A stretch of 64,000 nt of DNA from Phoebastria nigripes. Taxonomy: Eukaryota > Chordata > Aves > Procellariiformes > Diomedeidae. The number at the start of each line of letters is the position of its first letter. The stretch's first letter is position 1. This document shows, in pieces, positions 37,899 through 49,167 of the stretch. The position numbers were made by a program, and so were the translations under genes. The notes below the pieces were generated by a model, which was given only the letters and a program-made list of their open reading frames with translations, made no database searches and was not told the origin of the DNA. The stretch is from assembly GCA_035582835.1 (NCBI GenBank), contig JAYKAV010000900.1:587539-651538 (forward strand), read 5' to 3'.

Positions 37899-40800
37899 AT
37901 GATAACAGTATTTCATTATGCTCCTAATAAATGGGTGATTATTTTATCTCTCCTTCCTAAATCCCTATTGTAACGTTCAATGCATGCAAATATGAATGCA
38001 TAGTGCAGAGTCCCAGTTGCCTCAGAGTCCCTTGAAGGATCCCGCCCTGACAGTTCCCATACATTATACAGGAGGCAGCTAGTTGTACAATATAAGCTGA
38101 CCCAACATGCAGTCATCCCTTTCCGCTCCTCCACTTTTATATAAGCTCATGACTTAACTGATTTGAGCTTTAAGAAACTAGCACTTCTACACTAGTGAGA
38201 GCAGTTCCTCCCACAAACACAACCCAAACCACTTTCAGAACTTAGACTAAAGAAAAGCAAATACCATACTACAGCTATCTCTGTCAAGCTACTGGAGTAT
38301 GGTTTGGGAAGCAGAAGGAAGACTAGGATTTCACTGGAGAAGTAAAATTAACTGTAAAGTTAACCTTTACTAGAAATGTATTGGAGAAGACAGTTGCATG
38401 AGGACTCCAGGCAGGCAAAGATGGAACTACTAGGGAGGGGGATGCTTTATCCTGCTGAGGCTTAAAGGAAAAAGGGGAGTGTTGCACCTACACACAGACT
38501 TTCAGGAGCAGGAAGGGAAACGTTGCATGTCCACACAGTTACACCTTGCCTTCTGTCCTTGATTTTGCACATACCAAGTCAAATGAGGGGTACCTTAAAA
38601 TTTAAGCTTTGCCTGGGTTGCTGTTTGTGGCACTGAAAACGAGAACAACTTGTTCGCCAAGGAGGTGAGTGCAATTATTTATCTGTGTTTCAGTTTGAAT
38701 TTTTAAGCCTCACTGATCAATGGTGAAAGATAATATCAGCTCTGCAGAGGAAGGCTTTGAATATATCCCGGTGATTTTCTATGCATGACATTCAGTCTGT
38801 GGAATGCTGAGTTCACGCTGTACATAATTAATTGCTTCACTTTCATTAATCATAGGAAGTTCTGCAGTCTCACCAGACAAAAAACTTTCACATGATATGC
38901 TATGTCTACTCATCCCAAATATTAAAAATCTCTATTATATTTTTACTACAAAGGAGAATTTACTTAGCACTCCTAAGTCAAATGTCACCACTTTCTTCCT
39001 CTCTTTGCAACTGCATTGCAACATGCCACGCAAGATAACTTTCTGCCGTCACCCTCAGTGGTAAGGGCCTACGTGTTTTGCTTAGTTTTGGTGAGTTGGC
39101 TTTTGATATGTGCTAGTAGTGATAGATGATGTGTATCTTCCCCTTTCAGTAATGAATATAGCCTTAGTACATACCTAGTTTGTGAAATGGACTGACATTT
39201 TTGGGGATAAAAGGTTGTCTGTGAACACAGAATACTGCATGCAATACTACATTTCTCTCTTTGCAATTATTAGGCTTACATTATTACTACCTTACATGAA
39301 ACATTATTATTTTGCCACAAAATGCAATGAGCAAAAAATTTTAGTCTTGAAGACTAGATTGGGCTTGCAATCAGAAATAATAGTCAGTGCTTACCATGTG
39401 ATGTTTTTTAACTTTCTTTATGAAAAAAAAAAGCAGACTAAAATTGTTTTTTGTACTTTCCTGAGGGCATTAGTTCCCTCCAAAAACAAGGGCACTGATT
39501 TTTCTAGGCATATATGTAAAAGGAAACAACTGGTAAAGCATGCTTAGAAAAATGGATCAAATGTTTTAACGCACCCATACACAAGGCAGTAATTTCTGTT
39601 ATCACCACCAGCAGAAGCCAGTCAAAAAATTAATAAACCAATAGATACACAAATACAAAATTCAAAACGAATTTATCTTAGCCAGTGCTCACCTCTCTAA
39701 AAAGGTAACTCACCCAAAGCAGGAAAAGCAAATTGCCCCTCCAGCTGTTCTGAAGATCAACAAAAATAAATTACTTTGAATTAAGTTGAAACAAATTCTT
39801 CAAATGTGTGACAACCCCCCCCAAATCTATAAGAAACAAAAATAAACTAAACAAATCCCTTAACTGCACCCTCTGAATATGAATTTAGGTACATTAGTAA
39901 CTTGGATATCCAAGCTTAGGCCTCTGTTTTTACGAAGAGTTTGACTTCATTATTACTGTAAAAATTAAATTTATGATATTTATCTGCTAGTCTTACCTAG
40001 CAGAATGTCTTTCTATATACCTAATTGAAACAGTAGGTTTTTTAATAAAGTAATGTCTTAAATAGAAATACCTGTATCTTAATACAAACTGACATGGCAA
40101 TTACATTAGAAGAGCTCTTTTCTTATAATAGTAATAAAAAAAAAAAAAAATTTGCTACAAACAAAATACCTTATTACTTCAGTACCAATATTTTGTTTTG
40201 GTTTTTTATTCCTAAGAAAGAAGATTCTGGTTTGCAATTCATTGTGAGATAGAATATAATATTAAGGTACAGCTCAACAAAAGGCAGTGTGGGATAAATG
40301 AACACACTCATGTCACCTCTCTGAAATGTAATTTCATGTCAGCCCAGATACTTAATTGCTAAAATAAAACCGTACATTTAAATCATGTGACTCTGTTATC
40401 TTCTAGACCAGACCTGGTTCATTGACTGACCTCATGTTAATTGATTAGAAACTAAGCGAATTATTAACTTGCCAAATACTTTTTGTAACAGGAATATGTA
40501 TCAGTTGAGTTTGTGGGGTCAGCCTGGTAACGGGCAATAATTTACACACTAATTAGCAGCTGTAGGATAAAGAATAAAAAAGCATGAAATGTAACTCTGA
40601 TATCTAAAATGAAAGAAAAAAGCACATAAAACATCTTCAAATACACTGGTTGGTCGTATTTCACTGCGAGAGTTAATGTCAGCTTTTCTCTCGCTCTAAA
40701 AATACCAGAATTCATATTTTTCACTTCTATTCTATAACACTTTCCTCTCTTACTATATGCATTTTCAGGCATCAGTTTGCTCCCCAGAGATAAAAGATTA

Positions 40801-42639
40801 TTATCAATGCGTAACACAGCATTTATCATAAGTCCTGTCCCATCCCATGTGTATGTCCTGCCCCACCTGCCGCCTGATTTTAGCATTATTTGAGGAGCAT
40901 GTTTTGCTATGTATGTGATCTGTGGAGATTTTCTCATTTTGATGAGGGAAAAACCACTGAGATCTTAGGAGATATACATGGCAGAGACTAGATCTGAGTA
41001 AAAGAAAGCAGAAGTAGTATTTAATGGTATTTAGAGGAGTAAAAAGCCTATTTGACAGAACTATATTTCTATTCTTTCTTTGTGGATGCCCATTCCGTGA
41101 GACATTCTTGAAAGGGATTAGACAGTATGCTTGCCCACAGCAGAGTGGATTTATTGATATATGTGGTCACTTCCAGTCACATGTTTCAGTCTTCCCTAGG
41201 TGAATTTTTGCTCCCAAAGTGTATAATAAAATGGAAAAAGTGAAGCATCAGAGACAAAGATCAGTAGGAGTAAGTGCTGGAATATGCACATAAAGGTACG
41301 CACAGACACACACTTACCCATCTCATTCTGCAAGCTTTCAGTAGATCTAAGACATCCAGTAAAAGCATCTTAGCACTGTGAGGCTTTGATCATCAATCCA
41401 AAAATACAATCTATCAATTATGATCAGCAGAGACATAAAGCAATAATTGCAACCAAGGAATCTCAAAGTAGTCCTGGTGCCAAAATGGATTCATGGACAT
41501 AATCCATTGAACAGTTTTCTGAGCAGCACACATTTTTCAAAATCCGTCTTTCCACAGAAGGTGCTCAGAAGAAAAGAGGGGCTAAAGTAATCTAGTTTAT
41601 ACTTAGATTACTGGTTCTTAGCCAGAGGAATGAAAACAGTCTTGGAAATAAAATGGGTCTGACCACTGGATGTCACTATTGACTTAAACCTGGTTGCATT
41701 AACAGTGTGTTTCTGGCAAAAGGAAATTTTGGGGGTTCCTATCACTGCATCCAAGATGCAGTATGGCTGGACCTTCAGAGAGATGACTGGAGGTTGAAAC
41801 TGCTGCTCTGCCAGCAAATTCCTGAGTAATCTTACTTAACCTATTCCTGGACTTTGCCTCAGTTTCCCAACCTGCAAAACACCAGTAGAATGAAACCACT
41901 CTTTTTTATCNCTAGGAGATGGTAGGAACTAATAAAACAGAAGATCTGGGGCTGAGAAGCACAATGAAAATACTGTCACCAATACATACATAATCAAGCA
42001 AATAAGTATAATTTGTATAATANTATGGTAGTATATTGTATTATATTATACTGTACTATGTTATAAATGACATACAGTTTTGGACAGAAGAGATTCCCAG
42101 TTTTAAGAAGTGTAAATATTTACAATTAGAAGTAAAAAGTTTAATGGGATTACGCTATTTTTTCTAGATCTGATGGAAAAGACTATTGAAAATCATAATC
42201 TCTATCATATTCAATTTTCTCATTTCAACCTCATTTCATTTCAGTCACTTCATTGGATTGTGTTGAAAACATAACGGTCACAATGCCAATATAGAACGTT
42301 TTGAGATGTACCAAGGTCTATTTATGAAATACTGGAGACTTCTCTGTGAAATCTTCTAGAGTGACTTCCCATAGTAACATGAGGTGACATGAGGAAGAAG
42401 ACCTCTGTTTCAGGAAAGCCAGGGATTGCTAATCAGCAGCAGGTGGTCCCTAAGCAGGACCCAGCCCCCTTCTGCCTTGCAGTACCAAGAACTACATCCC
42501 TCTCTCTCTCCTGCTACTTCAAGCCCTAGTTCTCACAACATTTTTAAAGTACCTTGCATGCTAGTAGTCCATTATTTATCTGGATGTTGCATGGAATTGA
42601 TTTTTTCTAAAGAATCCAGATTTCCTTCCTCCTTGTTGT
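37899..42639. other. Unique AT-rich non-coding stretch
   Basis: No supportable gene. The minus frame at 40542-40937 (131 codons) is the longest outside repeats and LTR-like blocks, and has no domain I recognise. An AT-rich stretch of TATTATACT-like phrases lies at 42013-42065. An A run lies near 40135-40150. Ambiguous bases lie at 41911 and 42023. Confidence 0.7.
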
Positions 42640-43180
42640 TGGGCTATGCTATGAGAGGCTGGTCTCTGCAAACACAAAGACGACAAGGGAACAGCAGGTG
42701 GGGATCCCTGGTCACCCCTCCAGGAGCCCCTGGCTGGGCTCCCCAGGTGACAGCAGAAGATCGGCGGGCCCCAGTAGCGATCCCAGTGCCCACTGACCCT
42801 GCACCCTCACACGGACTGTGGGGCTATGGGCAACAGAGCCATGGGACTCATTATGCTGCGAAGATCCTTTTGGGCTTGTACAAGACTTATTATGGGATGT
42901 TCAGGGGAAGAACCAGGAGGGATCATGGTGGTTTGAGGAGGAATGAGCATGGAGGAGGAATAAGCACAGACAAAAAAGGGGATAAAAGGGGCCATTCATG
43001 TGCAAAGAGGGTTGGTCAGTACACTTATCTGATGTGTACTGTGCCTGATCAGTGCAGTCTGCCTTGTCTTCTCATTACACCCCATTTCTGTCTCTTCCCC
43101 TGGGCGAGGGATCCTATTCTGCGTGCATGTGTGTGTATGGTGAGCTACGTGCCAGCAACTGCCATGGGAACCACTCGTCA
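42640..43180 (+). mobile_element. Probable old LTR or LTR-like block
   Basis: This block is clearly GC-richer than its surroundings. It has the order of an LTR: a TATA box ATAAAAGG at 42982-42989, then about 90 bases later ATTACA at 43074-43079 where ATTAAA would be expected, then a TGTGTGTATGG GT-rich stretch near 43128, and a possible terminal CA at 43180. Exact ends and a target duplication could not be fixed. A GGGC four-mer occurs near both candidate ends (42641 and 43183) but is weak evidence. The 254-codon open frame 42426-43190, longest in the window, spans the block and extends left of it. Its residues show no domain I know, so I treat it as incidental. Alternatives are an unrecognised transcript or an exon. 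Confidence 0.5.
42982..42989 (+). promoter_or_regulatory. TATA box in LTR-like block
   Basis: ATAAAAGG follows a purine-rich run and precedes GGCC. It is a good TATA match and is placed about 92 bases before the degenerate polyadenylation-like ATTACA. Confidence 0.45.
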
Positions 43181-43183
43181 TAG

Positions 43184-46100
43184 GGCCTGATCTGGCTCTG
43201 GAAAACGTGCATGAAGACAACTTTCTCCTCTGGCTTTCTCTCAGCCTTAGCTTTGGTATTGTAAAATGGAAAAGGCTTTTGAGAGTACTGCAGACATTTA
43301 TGGGAAAATTCACTTCAGCAGTATTACCCTGTTAGAATCACAGAGCTTCCCACTTCCCACTTCCTGCATGCAAGAAAAGTCTTATTATCAATAAGCAAAA
43401 AGAACGGATGTGAAGCCACAACTTCCTGATAGTTGTTCTTCATGTCAAAAGCTCCCAGGTCATTTAGGAGCATTAACAGATGTACCAGATATGAAGACAA
43501 AACTCTAATGCTGGTAGTACCTTACTTCCCAAAGAGCCAGCATTGTCCTTGGACATTTGGTATCTTCTTCTACTTCCTGCTTATAGAAAACACGTTGAAC
43601 TATGTGCAATTAACTGTAGCAATGACCTAAGATATGACCAAGGCCTTCCCAGCAAACACACTGCAAGTATTATTCAATGATGACAATGGCTGGGTTAAAC
43701 ACCCCAGTTCATCAGTAACCTTATGTAAGTGACCAAACTCACTGCAACCAGAACCATGAAAAATGGGCAGGAAGCCAGAGGTTAAGTGATACAGGTGGAA
43801 CTGACTATTCCTTTTGTGACTGACTAATATGTAGAAATACCAAACACATGATATAACAGTGTCACCTTATATTTCTCATTTCAAGAGAAAAATCTATTTA
43901 AATTTGTTTCCAAAGTACTACCAGCCCTATTTTTCTGACAGCAATGTCTCAAAGATGGACCTGAAATGAAAACATTAATATATCCTATCCACACTGGTCT
44001 TACTCTGTGAATCAAAGGCTCAGTAATTTGAACTTCTCAATCTCCTCTTTATTCGCTTTCTCTTCTCTCAAAGAACAGAAATCATATTAAGTGTCTAAAC
44101 TGGTGGCTTATTGAGCATTTCCTATGCAACATTACTAAGTGGGCTACTGGCTGACATTGTCTTACCTAGTACCTTCATTGCACTTGATACATGCAAATAA
44201 ATATCTTACCTATAAAAATATATATACACAAAAGCACCAAGTGGTTGAATGGTATGCTTATCACCAACAGTTTGACGTGCTTGTTTTTCCTAAAATCAGC
44301 CAAAGCACTAATTTTCTTTCTCATTGAACTGGAGAGATTTCCTATAATGGCATGTTTCCATTGAGAACACATGTAAATTCTGTCAGTGAGATTCAAACTC
44401 CTGGGCAATGAGATTTGCTCAGTAATTCAACACTGGAAGCAACAATAACAAAAAAAGCAAACCAAAGAAAAATAGGATAAATTCCTTATCACCTATAAAG
44501 GAAGAAACAGTAGAGGCTGCAGGGTGCTGCCACAGATGGTGCATTTACTGCCGCCTTCTGTGTTTCCTAGCTCCTACAGGACCCCAACAAATGGAGAACA
44601 TGAAAAACATTGCCAAACATGGCACAAAAAAAAAAAGTCTTCACAACATGATGAGTAATACTTACACAGAAGTAAACTGCCTCCATCTGACTGCTTTTTG
44701 AACAGAGAGGGAGCAAACCCACTTGGAGAACAGAAAGGGAAAACCAAACTAGCTGGAAAAATATTTGCCTCTTCTGATTGCCTGCAGAGGGACTGAGGTT
44801 ACTGACCAGCCTGATTTGCGACGTGATGCTCAGGGTCTGGTCCTCAGCCCTGAGATTAATTATTTGCCTCTAGTTCTAATTTCCAGAGCCACTGCCAGCA
44901 GTCAAATCAAGCATCCCAAAGCACTCATCCCATTTCCCTTTCCTTATAGATCTGCAACACGAGGTACCTTGACACAGTAATATCTATAGAAACAATTAGG
45001 ATTACTCCAAACTGGCTGTAAAACTTGTTGGTTTATGCCTGTGCTGCAGTGTCAAGCAGATTACTTGGACACAAGGATGGTTTAGAGAAGCATCAACCCC
45101 AAACTTTATGCGTGGTTTCTGCGCTGGACACACCACAGCTTTCCATTAAACTTGTGTGTCAGCTCTGAAGACACCATATCTGTTCCATATAAATACACTA
45201 CTTTACTGAAACAAAGGGAATCTGAATGCTAAATACTACTTGTGTCCTTCTAACTGAAACTAAAGTTTGTGTTTGATAACTGCTTATCATAAATAAAAAT
45301 ATCTGCATATGTGCCATCTTCTATTTGCTAATGTTGTTCACTATACCTCCCATCTCTTTCTGACTGAGCAGAAGCTGGAATTTGCCATATGTTGCACTTC
45401 AAAAATTTAATGGTTGCGGTTGGCACCATGAAATTTCATTTTAAATAAATATTACACACCTACCAATTGAGGAAATGAAAAAGTCATAAACAGATCATCA
45501 GAAAGCTCCTCAGCGTGCTAAAATGCAAGCAATAAAATGAGATGTGACATGACAGAACTGCTAAGCTGGATTCAGAAATGACTGTAATGGCTATTGGAGG
45601 AGATTTAAAATACATTTGCTGGTTCTACACACAAGTACACTTGTATTTAGATTGTATATTTTTCACTGCCAGCTTCTAAATGGGCTATATTGATTTTACA
45701 TTTGTGCTTATTTATTTGATGCTAGTAGTAGACATGAAAACAAAATTGGAAAAGAAGCAGGATCAGAGGATGTATAAAGATTTTGATTCACAAGTGCTGG
45801 CTTTCCAACTAATACCATGTTAGTTCAGCTCTTAATATAAATTAAATATCTATCATCTAATCTAATTAATCTAATTAATTAAATAATACTGTTGCTTACA
45901 GCTGATTTTAATCCTATCAAGAATGTAATAAAGAATGGCTTTACATTCTTCAAGTAAACTGCACAATGTTTAAGCAAAAGACATTTTCTATTTTAAAAGT
46001 CCCTTTTAGAAGATATTTTTGTTATTTCTGAAGGGCAATTTGTAGTATCTCTTATTTTCAGGAAGAAAAAACCCATTTNTTGTTTTCTTTAGACGGCATT

Positions 46101-48581
46101 AAATTTCTCTCTCTACTTTTCCTGTTTTCTTTTACCCCAAAGAACATCAATCATTTAAAAATATCAATACCCACCAAGAGCAACATTTTTCTCAAAGGAA
46201 AAATTGATTATTGCAATCATCTTCATCATAAGAAGCCACAAAAAGAATAAAATTAGAAACAAAGTACACATCATTAGCATATTAGGCACTCCCCCCTTCC
46301 CATGTTGAGAAGGCAAGGATTCTGGCATGGCCTAAGGAGGCTGCATTTCCACTACTGAAACGGAATAATTTTCTTGTCCTGCAGGTGAACTCCTGTATTA
46401 CATTACAAAATCCAGTGGCCAATACCGGATCCATAAAGTTTCATGCATTCAGGACAAGACTTATGCACATGGTTATCATCCCACTCAATACCAATCACTC
46501 ATGTGTTTGCACTACCACAGTACTGCCTCTTTCACGCTGGATGAAACCTGAGCTCTCCCACCATCACAGCAGTATCATTGTGGCAGGAATCCTGGCTAGG
46601 AGAGCAAGATGAGAACCCAGAATAGCACTCACATATATGTGAAAAAACGTTTTCTTAGTCTTGGTGGGGTGGATATAACCCAGTCCAACTTCCTGGTACT
46701 CTCATTATTTCTGAATTTTTTTTAATCTGAAGGGATAACCCAGGTCCCCCTCCACCGCCCCGTTCTCTCAGCTCAAGCGCTGGTAAGCTGCACTGGCAGC
46801 ACCTGACTGTCACTTGGGAGAGATTCTGTCCCAGCCCTGCCAGCCACCACTTGCTGCTGGTTTTCAGTCTCTTTTTGAAGCTACTTCCCTCACTCCGAAT
46901 CCTTAGAGTTCCAGAAGTTTCAAGTGAGAAAGACAGAAGATATTTTTTGCACCTGCAGCCGAGGATAACTTTCAATACATCAGAAGGAAAATGCAACAAA
47001 TTATTTTTCATCAAGAAATTGTAATGGAATTTTAAAAATAGTCCTCAGTAAATTCCAGTTACAGGAAAATTCAGCCTTTTAGCACCAGCTATTTTTGAGT
47101 TGTATGCACAAGAACTCTTTACCAAAAACAGTAGATATCCATTTTCTCCTCTCTTGCATAAGACTATATATAGAGAAACAGGCTATGCTAATGATTTTTT
47201 GCATCTATCTTTGCTGATGTCTGAGAGCTTCACAGATATCAATTTTCACAAGACTTGTGAAATCAGCAGTTGCATTATCTGTCTGCCAGAGACAGATTCA
47301 TGCCAACATACATTCTAATTTCGGGCACCCAAATCAGCAAACACTATGTTTTTTTTTTAGAACACTTCATATCATAGAGAGAGCTTTGCTATTTCAAACA
47401 TTCCTTTCCCTTGACTGCAGCTGCAAGGGCTCAGCATCTCTGCTTGACAGAGCCTAGATTTTCAAGGTAGGTAGAGACAGAGCTGCTGTTAGCTGCCCAC
47501 AGAGAATGCAGCTCATCTCTTCTGTTCTGGATTCGTATGCCAAACATCTGTATCCACAGGAAGCCAACAGGTAGTCCCCTTGACTTCAAATACTCAATAT
47601 TATTAGTTCCATCAAGCGTGGGTATGAAAGGGAAAGTAGTAGCAAAAAGGTAGTGTTGAAATTTGTAACAGCAACAGCTCACATTCAATACCAATTGCTG
47701 TTTCCAGCAGGGAATACCATTCCCTCTTCATGTACAAAGAATTATCTTGTGCTTTGATTAAAGCAAATAATTTCATAGAAGTAGTTCAGTCACTCATTGA
47801 TCTGCTTGATGCCAGATGAAATTACACTAACGACTTCTCATATTAAGTATGTTTTCATACAGCTTAGGAAATGGACTCTTGTCTCAGTGAGTATTTAGTC
47901 AAAACCTTTTCAACTGAGCCCAGAAACTGAATAAATATAATAAATTATATTAATTACAAAGTTGACTAAAAATACCAATTATCTACTGCTGGGGACTCTG
48001 GCATGTTTTGCCTACTCAACATCTGTGTTGTTAGATTAAAATGTTCTTCGAGGCACAGACTGCTTTTATGCCTTATGCAACATTGACTACATTGTTCATG
48101 CTTAGCAAATGAACAATGTATGTTCTCCTGATTCATCACTAGAAAATAGCTATTGTCTATTAAAGGAATTTTTTCCCTCTCTGGTTTTAAACAACATTAT
48201 AGAAGGAAGTAAGATTCAGCTGTTAATTTTACTAGGAGAACAACAACTTTCAGTTCTTTATTGCGATATTTTCAGTTCCTATTTAAGGTCTTGCTTAGAA
48301 CAGGAAAATGGTTCATTTTCAACTGAATTAAGTCTATCGAGCTACATCAGTTCAACTGAAAAGCTCATAAAATATCAACTTAGACACAAGTCTTTATGCT
48401 CCATTTTTTGCCATAAGAGCACCTTCTTTCAGAGTTAAAAAATCAGACAAATGTCATGTGGCCAGCCAATGTGAAAAAAATCCTCCTTTTTTTCTCCCAC
48501 TTTTTGCAAACACAAGAAAGAACAGCATCTCTGTTAGGCATAAACATGGAACTGAATTTCTGCTGTCATAAATCTTGTATA
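43184..48581. other. Unique non-coding stretch
   Basis: No supportable gene. A locally GC-richer patch at 46735-46930 carries a 119-codon minus frame (46655-47014) with a run of glycines and no known domain. Very AT-rich sequence with TAATCTAATTAAT repeats lies at 45840-45895. A 12-bp perfect hairpin lies at 48088-48120. An ambiguous base lies at 46079. Confidence 0.7.
48088..48120. repeat. Perfect 12-bp inverted repeat with 9-base loop
   Basis: TACATTGTTCAT at 48088-48099 is followed by a GCTTAGCAA loop and then ATGAACAATGTA at 48109-48120, the exact reverse complement. It could form a stable hairpin in single-stranded DNA or RNA. No T run or gene end is associated with it. Confidence 0.85.
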
Positions 48582-48586
48582 GGCAG
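48582..48586. repeat. 5-bp target-site duplication of LTR-B (5' copy)
   Basis: GGCAG sits directly before the LTR and again at 49163-49167 directly after its terminal CA. Confidence 0.9.
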
Positions 48587-48800
48587 TGTCCTGGTTTCAG
48601 CTGGGATAGAGTTAATTTTTTTCCTAGTAGTTGGTATAGTGCTATGTTTTGGATTTAGTATGAGAATAATGTTGATAACACACTGATGTTTTTAGTTGTT
48701 GCTAAGTAGTCTACTAGTCAAGGACTTTTCAGCTTCCCATGCTCTGCCAGATGCACAAGAAGCTGGGAGGGAGCGTAGTCAGGACAGCTAGCCCAGCTGG

Positions 48801-48846
48801 CCAATGGGATATTCCATACCATGTGACGTCATGCTCAGTATATAAA
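48801..48846 (+). promoter_or_regulatory. LTR-B U3 promoter: CCAAT, CRE, TATA
   Basis: CCAAT lies at 48801-48805, palindromic CRE TGACGTCA at 48824-48831 and TATATAAA at 48839-48846, in a compact 46-bp block. The CRE is the recognised binding site of CREB/ATF factors. Start of transcription would be expected near 48870. Of the LTR promoters here, this one looks most able to work, but activity is inferred. Confidence 0.65.
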
Positions 48847-48934
48847 GCTGGGGGAAGAAGAAGGAAGGGNGGGACGTTCGGAGTGATGGCGTTTGTCTTC
48901 CCAAGTAACTGTTACGCGTGATGGAGCCCTGCTT

Positions 48935-48988
48935 TCCTAGCGGGGAAGTAGTGAATGAATTCCCTAGATGGGAAGTAGTGAATGAATT
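48935..48988 (+). repeat. 27-bp tandem duplication in LTR-B
   Basis: Two copies of CCTAG.(C/A)GGGAAGTAGTGAATGAATTC-type sequence lie next to each other. GTGAATGAAT recurs at 48951 and 48978, a period of 27. It lies in the R-like middle part absent from LTR-A. Confidence 0.85.
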
Positions 48989-49030
48989 CCTTGTTTTGCT
49001 TTGCTTGCGTGCACGGCTTTTGCTTTCCCT

Positions 49031-49036
49031 ATTAAA
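49031..49036 (+). promoter_or_regulatory. LTR-B polyadenylation signal
   Basis: ATTAAA is followed by CTGTCTTTATCTCA, the same context as ATTAAA at 21505 in LTR-A. It marks the approximate end of R. Confidence 0.7.
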
Positions 49037-49167
49037 CTGTCTTTATCTCAACCCACGAGTTTTCTCACTTTCACCCTTCCGATTCTCTCCCCCATCCCAC
49101 CATGGGGGAGTGAGCGAGCGGCTGTGTGGTGCTTAGTTGCTGGCTGGGGTTAAACCACGACAGGCAG

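Larger units (their letters stand above)
48587..49162 (+). mobile_element. Solo LTR of an endogenous retrovirus (LTR-B)
   Basis: A 576-bp LTR starts TGTCCTGG and ends CCACGACA. It is flanked by the 5-bp duplication GGCAG at 48582-48586 and 49163-49167. U3 closely follows LTR-A at 21077 but keeps AGTTGGTATAGT and TACTAGTC segments missing there. The promoter is well preserved: CCAAT at 48801, perfect CRE TGACGTCA at 48824-48831 and TATATAAA at 48839-48846. ATTAAA for polyadenylation lies at 49031-49036. The middle part, about 48850-49030, is unlike LTR-A; it has no microsatellite and contains a 27-bp tandem repeat. Both LTRs converge again at ATTAAACTGTCTTTATCTCA. No viral genes remain. It is probably ERVL-like. 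Confidence 0.93.

Noticed and set aside
37059..37927. Overlapping long plus-strand frames (228, 173, 244 codons) as genes
   Set aside because: They lie in LTR-C and its stop-poor minisatellite, contain ambiguous bases, and are open in all three frames together.
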